From the NCBI GenBank assembly GCA_951230915.1, contig OX579634.1:40003570-40067569 (forward strand): DNA of 64,000 nt, written 5' to 3'. Origin of the DNA: Antitrichia curtipendula (lineage: Eukaryota; Streptophyta; Bryopsida; Hypnales; Leucodontaceae). Positions 24,930-36,313 of the stretch are shown piece after piece. A program made the position numbers and the translations under genes. How positions within the stretch are numbered: position 1 is the stretch's first letter; each line of letters opens with the position of its first letter. Under the pieces are notes generated by a model. That model had not been told where the DNA came from. It was given only the letters and a program-made list of their open reading frames with translations, and ran no database searches.

Positions 24930-25159
24930 TTAACCCTTAAAGGACAAGGGAGTGACCTTGGAAATCATCCATTTTCATTACCGTGTAAATCATTGGCTTA
25001 AGAAATTGCAAAAGCATTCATTGGAAGTCAAACTACTATAGAAGACCTCCCTTTTTCACAACAAATCTTCGAGGATGAATAGTTGTTCTTCTATCCTACT
25101 ACAATGATTCTTTGTCATCCATTGGACATTTGGCGTCGGTGTCACCGTTCAAAGGTTAA
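24930..25159 (+). mobile_element. 222-bp TTAA/CCC MITE, copy 3
   Basis: TTAA at 24930-24933 and 25156-25159 flank a 222-bp body beginning CCCTTAAAGGACAAGG. Shared blocks with copies 2 and 4 include ATTCATTGGAAGTCAAACTA and GAGGATGAATAGTTG. Confidence 0.75.
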
Positions 25160-25391
25160 AAATGACGCATTATGATTGGGCTCTAGGACTCTTGATATTG
25201 CAACTAGCCCTTGGTCAAAAATAGGATGACCAATATGGACCAAATAGAATCTTCAGTTAGAAGATTTTTAGTAATTTTGTTTTAGGAAATAAAATTTAAA
25301 AAAAATTATCAAACCCTTTTTAAACCTATTTTTGCACAAGGAAAAAAAATTCTACTCAACATACCTGAACTCCAAAAATATGCTCAAATGC

Positions 25392-26368
25392 TTAACCCCT
25401 AAGTGCCCCGTGAGACCAAAAGTGTCCTCATATAGCCCAGAAGTTCACTTTGAAATGCTTTAACTTTTGCATCCAATGTCAAATTCAATAAAATTTATTA
25501 AAAAAATTATGCTCTCTCTTCTAGCTTGTGGTAAATTTTTCATCTCAATCTAAGATTAAATGATTTTTTTTGAAGTTGTTCAAAGTTTACGGGGGAATTT
25601 GAATTCACCAAACTGCACTTTAATGGCCACAACTTTGGGGCCTTGTATTTCCTTCATACAATGGTTGTTTTCAATTAAATTTATTGAATTTTGTTTTCCT
25701 TGAAGTCTAGTTATTATGATAAATTTTTAATGTCAATCCAAGTTACTTTGAATGTTTGGGAGCAATTAAAAGTTCAAAATCTGAACATTTTTGGAAAACT
25801 GTGAACTTCAATGACTTGTTTCTTCTTCATATAGTGACCGTTTCCTATTAAAAAAATTGAAAAAGTTGTGCATATTGGTCTAGTTTGTGTGGTTAAAATT
25901 TTATATTAATCTACAAAGTTATGAGCGACTAAGAAGCATTTCAATAGAAGGAGGTTTAGTCTCATATGTGTTTTTTGCAATCGATTTCTTACTAATTTTT
26001 GATATGTCAAAGCCATTTTGCAGACACAATGAGTTGATTGAATGATATTATCTTTCACCAATGTGTTTGTATATTGGTTTTGAATGACTTTGTAATTTAA
26101 AGCTTCATCATTTGAGTAGGGTTAGAAATTGAATTTCACCTCCAAATGTGTTGCTAGAAAAATTTAAGCATCTTTTTTTAGCACTAAAACATTTTAATCT
26201 TGCAATCTATGTGGTCAAATGATTCCAAATTTGATTAACGTGATCTGCAACACACACTACGAGATTGTACGGTTGAGATTTCTATACCTGAGTGACATTT
26301 AGATCTATAACACTTAAAAAGTAATGATGTTTTTAAACTCCAAAAGGCTCTCTGTAGGTAGGAGATAA
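25392..26368 (+). mobile_element. TTAA/CCCC element, family C (about 970 bp)
   Basis: The left end TTAACCCCTAAGTGCCCC is clear. The right end is probably GTAGGAG at 26364, next to ATAA, where the following family A element begins. The interior repeats the sequence at 1868-2445 (TTCAATAAAATTTATT; CTCTCTCTTCTAG; TTTGAATGTTTGGGAGCAATT). The right boundary is inferred from the start of the next element. Confidence 0.5.
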
Positions 26369-27317
26369 CTCCTACAGGTTTTTGACTATGTTTTCACCAA
26401 AAACACTCCAAAACTGCCATTTCTTATACAATTACCAAATTTTATAAAAAAACCCATCTTTGGACACATGTAACTATAGGATCTTGTATTACGCTGGTTT
26501 GAGAAGATGTAGAAAAAAAATCAGAAAATTCCACCGTGTAGATTGCAAGATATTAGCGTTTGAAGTGACAAAAATCCTTTTTTTGTCCTTGCGAAAAACC
26601 GGGCAGCTGCACTTCACAAGGTCAGATCTTTATGAAAAAATTTCCAAATTTTTTGTAACTCTTTAGTCTCATTCTTCAAGGCAAGTTGTCTACATGCTTG
26701 AAATTTTTTAGATCATTTGGAATTGTACAACATATAGGAAAAAATTAGTAAATAGAAAGAGGTAGAGAATGATTCAAAATACTAAATTGTTAACCATTTA
26801 TTTATGGAATTGAAAAATGTCAATCCAATGGTTGTAATGTTGTAATAAACAATGTAAACCTAATGCTTTAATTTTTTTTCAAAAACATTTGAAATTGAAT
26901 AAAATCAAGGACTTCGGAATTTATTTTAGAATAGAGATTTCATAACTACTTGTAAACTACCCTCAACTAAAACTCCTTATAACTTTCATCTCATTAATCA
27001 AAATGGAGTGATTCAAAGTTTTCCATGTATATAGAAATCCAAAAACAGTTTCAAATTTTTATTTTTCAAAAACGTGATTTTTAAAGAAGTTTTTTTGGCT
27101 ACCCGAACTGCCCGCCGAGCAATGAAAACTACATATCATTCAGTAACTTTTTGACAATGTAGTCAAAAGTTATGAAATTTTTTGAGCCTTAAAGATACTC
27201 CTTGGGAAAATGTTATGTTAAAATTTCAATGAAAAAAACAAAAATTTCATTCATAGTGAGCTACCCAAAATTGCTATGTTGCCAAAAAAAAACGCACTTT
27301 GGTCCTTTAGGGGTTAA
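26365..27317 (+). mobile_element. TTAA element, family A, complete (945 bp)
   Basis: It is homologous end to end with 23054-23992. The left target site has decayed to ATAA, followed by CTCCTACAGG. The right end is GGTCCTTTAGGGG plus TTAA at 27314-27317. It carries the same internal landmarks. A frame at 26460-26666 is a by-product of this repeat, not a gene. Confidence 0.7.
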
Positions 27318-27436
27318 GTGGTCGGAAATGAGTTGGCTCCCTCATTTTATTTGGACACTAATAATATTTGGTTGATACTTTAGATGGTAAGGTAGTATGC
27401 TCTTAAAGCGACCATTTAAGAGCTGATTGCTTTTTT

Positions 27437-27604
27437 GTGGGAAGCTAAAGTCCTTAAAATAGTTTCCAGTAAATTTTTGTGGGAAGCTAAAGTCCTTAAA
27501 ACAGTTTCCAGTAAATTTTTGTGGGAAGCTAAAGTCCTTAAAACAGTTTCCAGTAAATTTTTGTGGGAAGCTAAAGTCCTTAAAACAGTTTCCAGTAAAT
27601 TTTT
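27437..27604 (+). repeat. Tandem array, 42-bp unit x 4
   Basis: Units start at 27437, 27479, 27521 and 27563, with a fifth partial unit at 27605. Unit landmarks are GTGGGAAGCTAAAGTCC and CAGTTTCCAGTAAATTTTT. Copies differ at one base (ATAG/ACAG). The unit is 14 codons long, so frames stay open through the array on both strands; I see no sign it is translated. Confidence 0.9.
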
Positions 27605-27605
27605 G

Positions 27606-28229
27606 TGGGAAGAATGGTGGAATTGGCATCAAACCCAAGACGTCTCATATTTTTTGGACCTTCTTGGAATTAGTTATGAATTTTCAAAGATTTCTGTCCT
27701 AGGCACCTATTTGTGACTATAGATCTTCCAAAACCTATCCACTTCCAACTTGTAAAGAGATGTGAAGAAATCAAGGAGAATGATTGGCTCTCGCAATAAA
27801 TAATACTTTTTCCTCGATGCACTCAATGGCTATTCAAGGACCACCTCAAATCCATTCCAAAGCTAATTATAGGAGCGGTTTAAAGAAAATGGGCACATTT
27901 AGAGCAGACTACCTTATATGGCTAGACTACCTTATATGGCCATGCCAGGTAATCCTTGGGGTCAGTTTCAGCTTTGGATATAAATGTCGAGCATGCCCTG
28001 TTTGGTGATTATTTTCAGAGAATCTTGCGCTATTATCTCAATCATTTTTTTCCAAGTACTGACCAACTGTCCCAAATTAGCGCATAATAAAATAACTGCA
28101 CTTCGTCCAATCAAAACAGTGTCTAGGTTCTCAAGTACCCCCTGCACCTCAGTGTAAGGTATCTCTCTCTCTCACAGATGTAGCTCATCAGCTCATGATA
28201 TCAGCCAGATTACGTTAGGCCAAGGGAAC
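27606..28229. other. Intergenic DNA between two tandem arrays
   Basis: It is AT-rich with no recognisable gene. A short direct repeat (CTACCTTATATGGC twice, 27908-27942) and a CT microsatellite near 28161 are the only structures noticed. Confidence 0.5.
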
Positions 28230-28595
28230 ACCCCAATCCAGATTACAGCGTCAATCTCCCGGGTGCCAGGGTGCTGCTGTTTTCGTAGGCCACAGCTTCG
28301 TTCTCCCGGGTGCCAGGGTGCTGCTGTTTTCGTAGGCCACAGCATCAATCTCCCCGGTGCCAGGGTGCTGCTGTTTTCATAGGCCACAGCTTCAATCTCC
28401 CGGGTGCCAGGGTGCTGCTGTTTTCGTAGGCTCACAGCTTCATTCTCCCGGGTGCCAGGGTGCTGCTGTTTTCATAGGCCACAGCTTCAATCTCCCCCGG
28501 GTGCCAGGGTGCTGCTGTTTTCGTAGGCCACAGCTTCAATCTCCCCGGGTGCCAGGGTGTTGCTCGCTTCTCCCGGGTGCCGCGTTTCCAGGGTG
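28230..28595. repeat. Minisatellite, 47-49-bp unit x about 7
   Basis: GTGCCAGGGTGCTGCTG begins at 28263, 28310, 28357, 28404, 28452, 28501 and 28549 (the last diverged), giving spacings of 47, 47, 47, 48, 49 and 48. Each unit continues TTTTCGTAGGCCACAGC and TTCAATCTCCCGG. It is GC-rich against an AT-rich background. Single-base indels break any frame, so it is not a protein repeat. Confidence 0.9.
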
Positions 28596-28599
28596 CTTG

Positions 28600-30620
28600 A
28601 CTGTTTGGGTCAGTTTTTCTTAATGCCCTTATCAGCTGTCTGGTCAAATTTGGGTCCGCCAGGGGTGTGCTCCAGATCCGCACTGTGGCTTGGCAGCAGC
28701 TCTCTATGGATCATGTTGTTGGGCGCGTGTGAAAAAAAAAAAATCCATATGATCCCTCTAGAGCGTAGAGCTTAAATTAAGAGTTAGATCAGTCAGTTGA
28801 GAGCGTATCTATGACAGGCTCCGCGTAATATTCGACTCGCCCCTCCCTGTGAGGACAATTTTGGCAGGTGAAGTCACGTAGAAGTCTCGGAATTTGGGCT
28901 CGCTCACTTTCTGGCTGCGTGCGTCCCATCCCGCCCCACCCCACCCCGGGCCCGGGATGTTTGAGCTGGTTGCAGTCACGACGACGACGGCCGTAGTGAC
29001 CGTGGGAGATTGATATTATTTCTGTGCCTACACATGCATGCATGTGCTTGTGCGCTAATTTCAATGACAGAGGTGCGTCTCTGGCTGGCAACCTTGGGTT
29101 GGAGCTTTATACAACAACAAAAAAATCGGTTCTGGGCCCAATCTCGGATGGAGTGTGAGCCGACAAATGTAGGTGAACTTAGGCTTAGTACTTTGAAGCA
29201 GATGACAATCAAGCAAGTGAAGATTCAGGGCGGGGGCTGCATGACAACTATTTTATAGAAGGAACGTTCAAGCAATCATTTCCACCCCCCCAAAGGCATG
29301 GCTATTTGGAAAATGATTGGTCGAGATCATGCCGCAACACATCCAAATTGGAGGAGGTTGAGGCGGACTAGAGGGTAATTGTACTTAAAAAAAGATCCAG
29401 CCTGTGGATTTTGTCGTGGAGGTAATGTTTCAGTATGGGAGCAATTCACAAAAAGATCACAATAACAAGAGAATCATTTTTTGCAGAAAAAGTGCTTCTG
29501 TGTAAGGGGAACCATGCATCCATCTGTTGTTGTTGTTCCAAAATTTGAATTTCTGTCCTTGAGGGGTTAAAGACAGCCTAACAGACCCTATGATATCAGC
29601 ATCAAAACTTTTGACTGATGACACATTGCTGTACTTCATACAATGTGTTTGGAATTGCCTTGTCATCAAGGCTTGTTTGAAAGAAATGTCAACTTGTTCT
29701 CGAATTCATAAGTCTTGAATAAATTATTATTAGCTTTGCACTGACCATCTGAACCCACTTCAAACAAGAAGTGTACCATCAACAGTTTACCAATGCAGCT
29801 ACTATTACAGTGTCATAGTAGAGGATCTTAATTTGGGAAATTTAAGAATTCAACATATTAGGTCGTTTATGTTAAGAAATTCACTGAAGGTAAACATATG
29901 AAGAGATTTTCTTTAAGTGTGTTGTGAATGATTTTTCTACAATTATTGAAAAGAAGAATTTACTGACTTATGTACATCATAGTAGGGATCCCTCTAAATA
30001 AATCACAAAGAAATTATCCAAGTGATTGTGTGCAAACATAATGGTCTAAATGACAACAATTAGCAATCCAAGCAACCTCAACAAGCTATCAGAGGGCCTA
30101 ACCACATTAATTGTCACCTTATTTGGAATAGAGGGAATTGTAAGTAATTCAATAAGGGCTCTAATGCTTTTACATGTGAAACAATAGGCCTATTGTTGTT
30201 ATCATCAACCCTAAAATTATCCATTTATTATGTGAATATGTGCATGATTTATTCTTAAAAAATTTGAGAGTCATTCATCAAATATTTTTTCTGTATGTCC
30301 TTTGAGCATTTGTAATTGGTAAGAAAAATTTGTCTCGTTGACAGGGAACACTTCTTTAGGAAGTAGGTGAAGAAGTTAACCTCTAAATTTCCCAACAACG
30401 TTGGCATGTGAGCATGGAAATGTGAGCCTACAAGCCTCGAGTATAAGTATGAGTGGATACTCTACAACCGTTGAAGGTGCTTATAGTATAAATACCTATA
30501 ATATAGATATTTATAACATAGGTATCTTATAATCATGGAAGGTTTCTGTAATATAGACACCTATAACATAGGTGTATAGACTCCTATACTCATGTGCTCA
30601 TGATTCTAAACTCACATACT
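28600..30620. other. Intergenic DNA, GC-richer at 28640-29300
   Basis: The GC-richer part has small frames on both strands without recognisable domains. A lone right-type end, GTCCTTGAGGGGTTAA, occurs at 29555-29570, with no partner found. About 30400-30600 contains short repeated words (TATAACATAGGTRT, GTATAAATACC). No gene is supported. Confidence 0.45.
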
Positions 30621-30639
30621 AACAACCATGCCTAAAGTC

Positions 30640-30860
30640 CCAAGACACTTTCTTCCTCAAAATTCACTCAAAATTGTCATTTCTATTGCACTGTCTTAAA
30701 AAACTTACAAGATTATTTTATTGAGAATCCAACCGTAGGATCTTGTAGTCTTGTATCGTAGTTGCACAAAATGACATGGTTAAATTATGGAGAAGTTTGA
30801 CTATATAGATTGAAAGGTATTTGCATTCAAACAATAATATATATTTTTAATTCAATCTGA
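30640..30860 (-). repeat. Fragment of a family B TTAA element
   Basis: TCACTCAAAATTGTCATTTC, CCGTAGGATCTTGTAGT and ATTGAAAGGTATTTGCATT match, in reverse, the right part of the elements at 39383 and 58693. It sits just outside the left end of the next family A copy. Confidence 0.45.
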
Positions 30861-30904
30861 GAATTTTTTATGACTCTGACCGCCATATACTATGGACTTT
30901 GATG

Positions 30905-31488
30905 TTAACCCCTAAAGGTCAGAGACTATGTTTTTACCAAAAACGCTCTCAAACTGCTACTTCTAATACAAGTACCAAATTTTTTTTAATTACATTTTTG
31001 GAAAAATGTAACCGTAGGACCTTGTATAAAACTAGTTTGAGAAGTTGTGGAAATAATTTCAGAAATTTCCACGATATGGATTGCAAGATAATAGCATTTG
31101 AAGTGACAAAAATCCTTTATTTGTCCCAGCAAAAATCCGGGCAGCTGCACTTCACAAGGTCACATTTGTATGAAAAAATGTCCAAAATGGTGGGTAATCT
31201 TTGGATCATTCTTGAAGGCAAGTTGGCTACATGCTTGAAAATTTTCAGATCATTTGGAATTGTAAAACATATAGGAAAAAAATAGTAAGCAGAAAGAAGT
31301 AGAGAATGTTAATAACACTAAATTGTTAAGAATTTAAATATGGAATTGAAAAATGCCAATTTCAACAGTTGTAATGTTGTAATAAACAATCTACACCCAA
31401 TATTTTTTATTTTTTTTCAAAAATATTGAAAATTGAGTTAAATAGAGGACTTCAAAGTTTATCTTAGAGTAGAGATTCTGTAACCAGG
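30905..31488 (+). mobile_element. TTAA/CCCC element, family A, 3'-truncated
   Basis: It starts TTAACCCCTAAAGGTC and follows family A through GGAATTGTAAAACATATAGG and the GATTCTGTAAC point, then breaks off at about 31488 into unrelated GC-rich sequence. The last third and the right TIR are missing. The 128-residue frame 30899-31285 is an artefact of this repeat. Confidence 0.7.
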
Positions 31489-31897
31489 GTTGATAGGATG
31501 TCCCGCTAGACGTCCAACGGACGTAGGCGTTGACCTTGGAACGTCATTTGACATACCGGATTTTTCTGTTCTCCCATCCAATGGACGTTCGGACGGGCGG
31601 GCGGGCGGAATATCAAGCAAATGGGGGGGGCTGAAGGCTTAAATGAAATTTTTTTTCAAGAAATATAGTAGCTTAAACAAAAGAAATATGACCCCCCCCC
31701 CCCCCCCCCAAAAAAAAAGCTGAGGTGCCCCCCCCAAAATATTTTTCATAAAATAATAATAGTATTAAGAACATATTCTTCAACTTGCATGTACTAAATG
31801 ATATCAATGTCAATCATACACCCCAAAATTTATAATAATAAATCTACATGACTTGCCATAAAAGAATAGTCTTCGATTAAAACTTACATTCTTTTAA
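31489..31897. other. Non-family segment with GGACG motifs and a long C tract
   Basis: It contains CGTCCAACGGACG, GACGGGCGGGCGGGCGG and a run of about 20 C followed by 9 A near 31691-31719, then a second C run. Such homopolymers are prone to read and assembly error. The GGACG words echo the island at 32890-33200. Confidence 0.5.
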
Positions 31898-32125
31898 TTA
31901 ACCCCTAAAAGATCAAGTTCATTTTTGTATGAAATATCACTCCAAACAATGTTATTTATTGCAAAGAGAAAAAAACTTTACAAATATTTTTTTTTGCAAA
32001 TATAATGTTTAGATCTTCCACTAGAGTACTAGAACTGTAGAAGAATGTGTGGAAGAAATTATTGAAATATAAACTAAATAGAATGCAAGATATTTGCATT
32101 TAGAGTGAAGAAAACAAATTGTGGT
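31898..32125 (-). repeat. Terminal fragment of a family B TTAA element
   Basis: It begins TTAACCCCTAAAAGATCAAG. The sequence that follows (GTGTGGAAGAAATT; GAATGCAAGATATTTGCATT) is the reverse complement of the right end of the element at 58693-59631. It is truncated after about 230 bp. Confidence 0.55.
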
Positions 32126-32378
32126 GCTTGCTACTCCACGTCTCCACTAGAAAAGGAATAATTCAGAAAATGAATTATTTATTTTAAATGTAAGAAATAA
32201 AAACTTCATATAAAAGTAAATCACTTACTTTATACTCCACTATATTTTTAGGACTATAAATTATAATTCTAATGCAAAATAAATAAATTAAATTAAATTT
32301 CTCTTACTTTGAATTAAATTTTAAAAACAAATAAAAAATTTACTTTGAATTTGCTCCAACCTTTGAGCAAGTGTTGTG

Positions 32379-32459
32379 GGAGATGTTGTGATTTATCACT
32401 AATGTCACTACACCCCCAAGAGGGAGTCAGTGACATTAGTAATAAATCACAACATCTCC
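32379..32459. repeat. 81-bp hairpin, copy 1 (miRNA-precursor-like)
   Basis: A left arm starting GGAGATGTTGTGATTTATCA and running through CTAATGTCACT pairs with a right arm AGTGACATTAGTAATAAATC followed by ACAACATCTCC. One bulge region is seen around a loop of about 19 nt. Size and pairing resemble a plant miRNA precursor or a very short MITE. Copy 2 lies about 330 bp to the right. Confidence 0.5.
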
Positions 32460-32698
32460 TACAACTTTTGAATGAAGGGACCAAACCCTCTAAGACTTTG
32501 TGCATGTGTTCAAGCATATGAGGTCCACCTCCATGCCAATTTTGGGGAACTTTGGTCACTTTTAGAATTTTTCACAATTTGTTGATTATTTTCATTTTCA
32601 ACTCCAAAATTAATAAGAATGGGGGCAGGCATTTCCAATTTCTTGTGCAAAGATGCTTGCCTAGGTCTTTGAGACAATTGCTCCAACTTATGAACAAG

Positions 32699-32778
32699 TG
32701 TTGTGGAAGATGTTGTCTTTTGTCACTAATGTCACTACCCCCTTGAGAGGGAGTTAGTGACATTAATGACAAATCAAA
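32699..32778. repeat. Hairpin, copy 2
   Basis: GAAGATGTTGTCTTTTGTCA plus CTAATGTCACTA pairs with TAGTGACATTAATGACAAATC. The loop CCCCCTTGAGAGGGAGT is nearly the same as in copy 1. The outermost pairing is weaker than in copy 1. Flanking AAGTGTTGTGG is also shared, so the two hairpins arose by local duplication. Confidence 0.5.
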
Positions 32779-32889
32779 AGAGTAACAAGTAGGCCCCTCA
32801 AATCACACTCTTATCTTCCCTTAGAAAGGAGCCAATGGAAGATGAACCACCAAGCTCTCTGCTCTCTCTGCATTGTACAAGGGGGAAGG

Positions 32890-33210
32890 CAAAAGTGAGG
32901 ATCGAACGGGGCGTCCAACCCTATTGTACCATGCGGACGGCCTCACCCGACTGCCGCATTGGACGGCCCCGATGAAGCGAACAGATTGTCATCCGCTTCA
33001 TTGGACGGTCCCGATGGTGTGATCGGTTGAGGTTTTGGGCTCGTCCGATCAGGTAGACGGGTGGGCCTTCCGACTCATCGGACAGCTCCGATGGAGTAGA
33101 CGAGAATTTGTGAGATTTATCGAGGCCGTCCGATCAGGCGGACATGTGAGTCGTCTGGTTGATTGGACAGCCTCGACCAGGGAATAATCGGGCAGACGGG
33201 AAAGAAGGAA
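32890..33210. other. GC-rich island with repeated ATTGGACGG..CCGATG motif
   Basis: It stands out against AT-rich DNA. Variants of CATTGGACGGCCCCGATG occur at about 32961, 32999, 33078 and 33161, interspersed with GTCCGATCAGG and related words. No ORF of note. The function is unknown; the strand-symmetric GTCC/GGAC words suggest a decayed tandem repeat. Confidence 0.5.
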
Positions 33211-34567
33211 GTGTCATCGAGATTCACTTTTAGACTTGAAGAACTTCATGCATTGAACATAACTAAGTAGGTTTTTTTAATGCAATGGTCTTCAATCCTA
33301 TATCCTAAACCCTATATCCTAAATCCTATATCCTAAAGCCACAAATGTAAGAAAATTGTAACTAACTTAAATTATCAAAACAAATCTAAATTAAATTGAT
33401 ATTTTCTCAAGAAGTATACTTAGCATCTTGAATTAGTGACTTAGCTTGAAAATTCTCGATTGGGTTTAGGTATTTCTTGGATTCAAAGCACCCACAAGTT
33501 CGCAAATAAGACTTTTAAGTCAATTCTTATATGAATATTTCTTGTTAAACAAATTCAAGCGTAGACCTTTTAGTTAACTTCATCAATGCCATTGTTCCAC
33601 AATTGTAGAATGAATTTCTCTTCCAAAGACAAGTTTAATGTACATGAACTTTAAAATGTTGATTTCTCTAGCCTTTCTAAAATGTGATGCTTGATCATTC
33701 AACCTTTTTAGGAATATTCACGTATGTCTTATACCTTGTGCATTTTAGCCAAAATTTGGGCAATTGAGTTCTAAATAAATGTAAAATGTTTAAACTAAAA
33801 AAAACTACACATTCATTTTTTTTAAATTGTAAAGTAGAAGGTGTTTCACTATTGTTAGAAAAATAATATGCTACTAACTTTTGGAAGAATTTAAGAATTG
33901 TTAATCCCAATGGTGAAAATATTCTAATAGACAATTAATATCCTTTGTTTTCAATTTTGAATAGAGAATTTGGAATTTTAGAAACATAAAGACAACTCTA
34001 CATGTATTTTTGAATGTCATTGTCCGCACTCCACAATAGATAACTCCGAAGCCATTTTTACAACATTATTCAAGATTGAATGGGACAATTTCTTATGATT
34101 AGGTAATTAGTTATTGATCTATACTATCATGCAAAATAGCAAAATACTATCAACGGGAGAGTAATTCTTGAATGATCAAAATTCAAAGACTTTATACATT
34201 GGATATAGGTTGAGGCCAACTTTTGGCTTCTAAAATTCATAGTAATTTCAATTCAGGATATAAATTACAAAAGAAAATTGCAATCCCCATGATTTCTATC
34301 TTCCTACATGACAAAAAATTTATGTTGCTCCAGAACATAAGTGGAATCGCTTAAGTGGTCGACTATGGGTGGTTCTACCATAACATTGGTTTGGTCTTTT
34401 CTTCATTTTACCCCCAAACATGCAACCATCTATTAGGGATGCTCCTGGAGTCCCCATGCATCAGTTTCTATTGAAACTGGATAGTTTTGGGTGGCATCCT
34501 CTCCACAAACTCAGCCATTCAAAAGTCCATGAGGACTCTTTGGAAAAAAATGATGTTATAAAATAAA
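33211..34567. other. AT-rich intergenic DNA
   Basis: It includes a short tandem of CCTATATCCTAAA at about 33296-33341 and, at 34150-34385, the second copy of the repeat at 13630-13870. No gene is seen. Confidence 0.5.
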
Positions 34568-34796
34568 TTAACTCTTAAACGACGGGCTCATAACCGTGGA
34601 AATCATTTGTTTTGACACCGTGTGAATTATCGGATTAAAATAATGCAAAAGCACTCATTGGAAGTCAAACTACTGTAGATGATCTTCCTTTTTCCCACAA
34701 AATTTGGAGGATGAATAGTTGCACTTCTGTCCTACACAGGAGATTCTCTTGTCATTCATTGGCCGCAAAACGTCCGCCTCGACGTTTAAGGGTTAA
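34568..34796 (+). mobile_element. 222-bp TTAA MITE, copy 4 (best ends)
   Basis: TTAA at 34568-34571 and 34793-34796 flank a 221-bp body. The left end CTCTTAAACGACGGG and right end CGACGTTTAAGGG give a TIR with one mismatch in the first ten bases. Internal blocks are shared with the copies at 15508 (inverted), 22836 and 24930. Confidence 0.8.
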
Positions 34797-35726
34797 AGTG
34801 ATGAATGACTGAGACTTTTTACTCCTTATTGGAGGCATGCCAATGGAATGATTGGCTTTCCTCGGCTAGATATGAAAAAACATTGGACCAATCTGAGGGC
34901 TTCTATCTGCCCAGCTTGCTATAGAATTGATCACATAGTGGTACAATACTCATAGCGTTATATAGGACAGCTCAAGTACTGCCTGACCTAATGTACAATT
35001 CAATTCTGAATTCGGTGAATGGTGATGGTGGAAACTCAGGAGAAATTCAATAGTCCTAAAGTTATTTGAAAATTCGTGTCTACTTTTGTACTTTTCAAAG
35101 TACAGAAAATATATACTTTGAACTGCTCACTCTAGCTTGATGCTTCAAAGGCCCCCTTTGATGCTACCGCAATGATGGTTGGCCAAAAGATTATTTAACC
35201 CCAAAAGGACCATTATCGCATGTATTTTTTGGCATTATAGAAATTTTGGGTAGGTATGTCAGTACGTGTGACAAGATATTTGCATATTTTAAACTGAAAT
35301 TTTAACAAAAAATGGAGGATGGGGAATATCTTTCATATGCTCTAAATTTAAGGACATTTGGAAATGTGAGTCAAAAACTCTGGCCTAATATATTATTTTT
35401 TTTTTATAAAAGGATAGTCAGGTAAAGATTTTAAAAAGTCACTTTTTTTTAGAAAAAAAAAATTGAAATTGGTTTTCTAAAGTTATAGATACGTGGAAAG
35501 CTTTGAATCATTCCATTTTGATCAATGAATCAAAAGTTATTATGAGTTTTAGTTTGCAGGTAGTTATGGATTCTCTACTCTAAAATAAGTTTTGAAGTCC
35601 TTTATTTGACTCAATTTTCAATATTTTTGGAAAAAAATAAAAAATAAGGTGTGGATTGTATATTACAACATTACAACTGTTGGGATTGACATTTTTCAAT
35701 TCCATAAAAAATTTCTTAACAATTTA

Positions 35727-36254
35727 CTACCTTTGTTCTAAAATGATCTTTTTGGACAAAATGTTATAGATTAAGGACAAAAAGTAACATTTAAAAGATG
35801 TGTTTTGCATTGTAAGTAGAGTTTGATGCACTCTTAGCGTCCAATAAAACTTTGAGCTTCAAAGCCCTTCTCAAAGTGTAGTTTTGGGGTATTGAAAAGT
35901 GAAAAAAATTGGGCATTTTTAAAGAGCACCAGTGGACATTTTATTGTTGAGTGTGAGGTTTTCATTTTATGGACATTTGGTACATGCCCAAGACAATGTT
36001 GGACCTCTATTTGCCTCCCAAAGCTTCATCTCCTTCAATTGAAAAATACTCAAAGAAATGCAAAAAATAAGAACCAACAATGTTGATTGATCCCTCCAAT
36101 CATTTCATTTGTCTTTCGATGGATGATTGCATGGATAAAGGGGGAACAACTACTCAAGGTTGTTTTGCTAGTCCCCAAAAGCGATCAAAAGTCAAATTTG
36201 ACCTATTCCAACATTACAAAGTGCAACAAGAAGATCATTGTAGGATGGAGGGAG
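35727..36254. mobile_element. Stowaway-like element nested in family A copy
   Basis: Left end CTACCTTTGTTCTAAAATGA; right end reading inwards CTCCCTCCATCCTACAATGA. TA is on both sides. CTCCCTCCRTCC is the usual Stowaway terminus. It splits the family A motif TTAACAATTTA / TTTGAATCATTCTCTACTTC. At 528 bp it has no transposase. The frames at 35892 and 36080 are non-coding. Confidence 0.65.
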
Positions 36255-36313
36255 TAGTACTTTGAATCATTCTCTACTTCTTTCTACTTACTATTTTTTT
36301 CCTATATGTTGCA

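Noticed and set aside
27342..27716. Open frames of 93-98 codons on both strands with internal repeats
   Set aside because: They are produced by the 42-bp tandem array; no start context, splice or domain support.
28193..28683. Cys-rich repeat frames on both strands
   Set aside because: They are by-products of the 47-49-bp minisatellite, whose unit length changes break any common frame.
30899..31285. 128-codon plus-strand frame
   Set aside because: It lies wholly inside a truncated family A repeat; other copies of the repeat have stops in this frame.
33296..33341. Interstitial telomere repeat (CCTAAACCCTATATCC)
   Set aside because: Only one unit is close to the plant telomere CCCTAAA; the rest is a CCTATATCCTAAA microsatellite.
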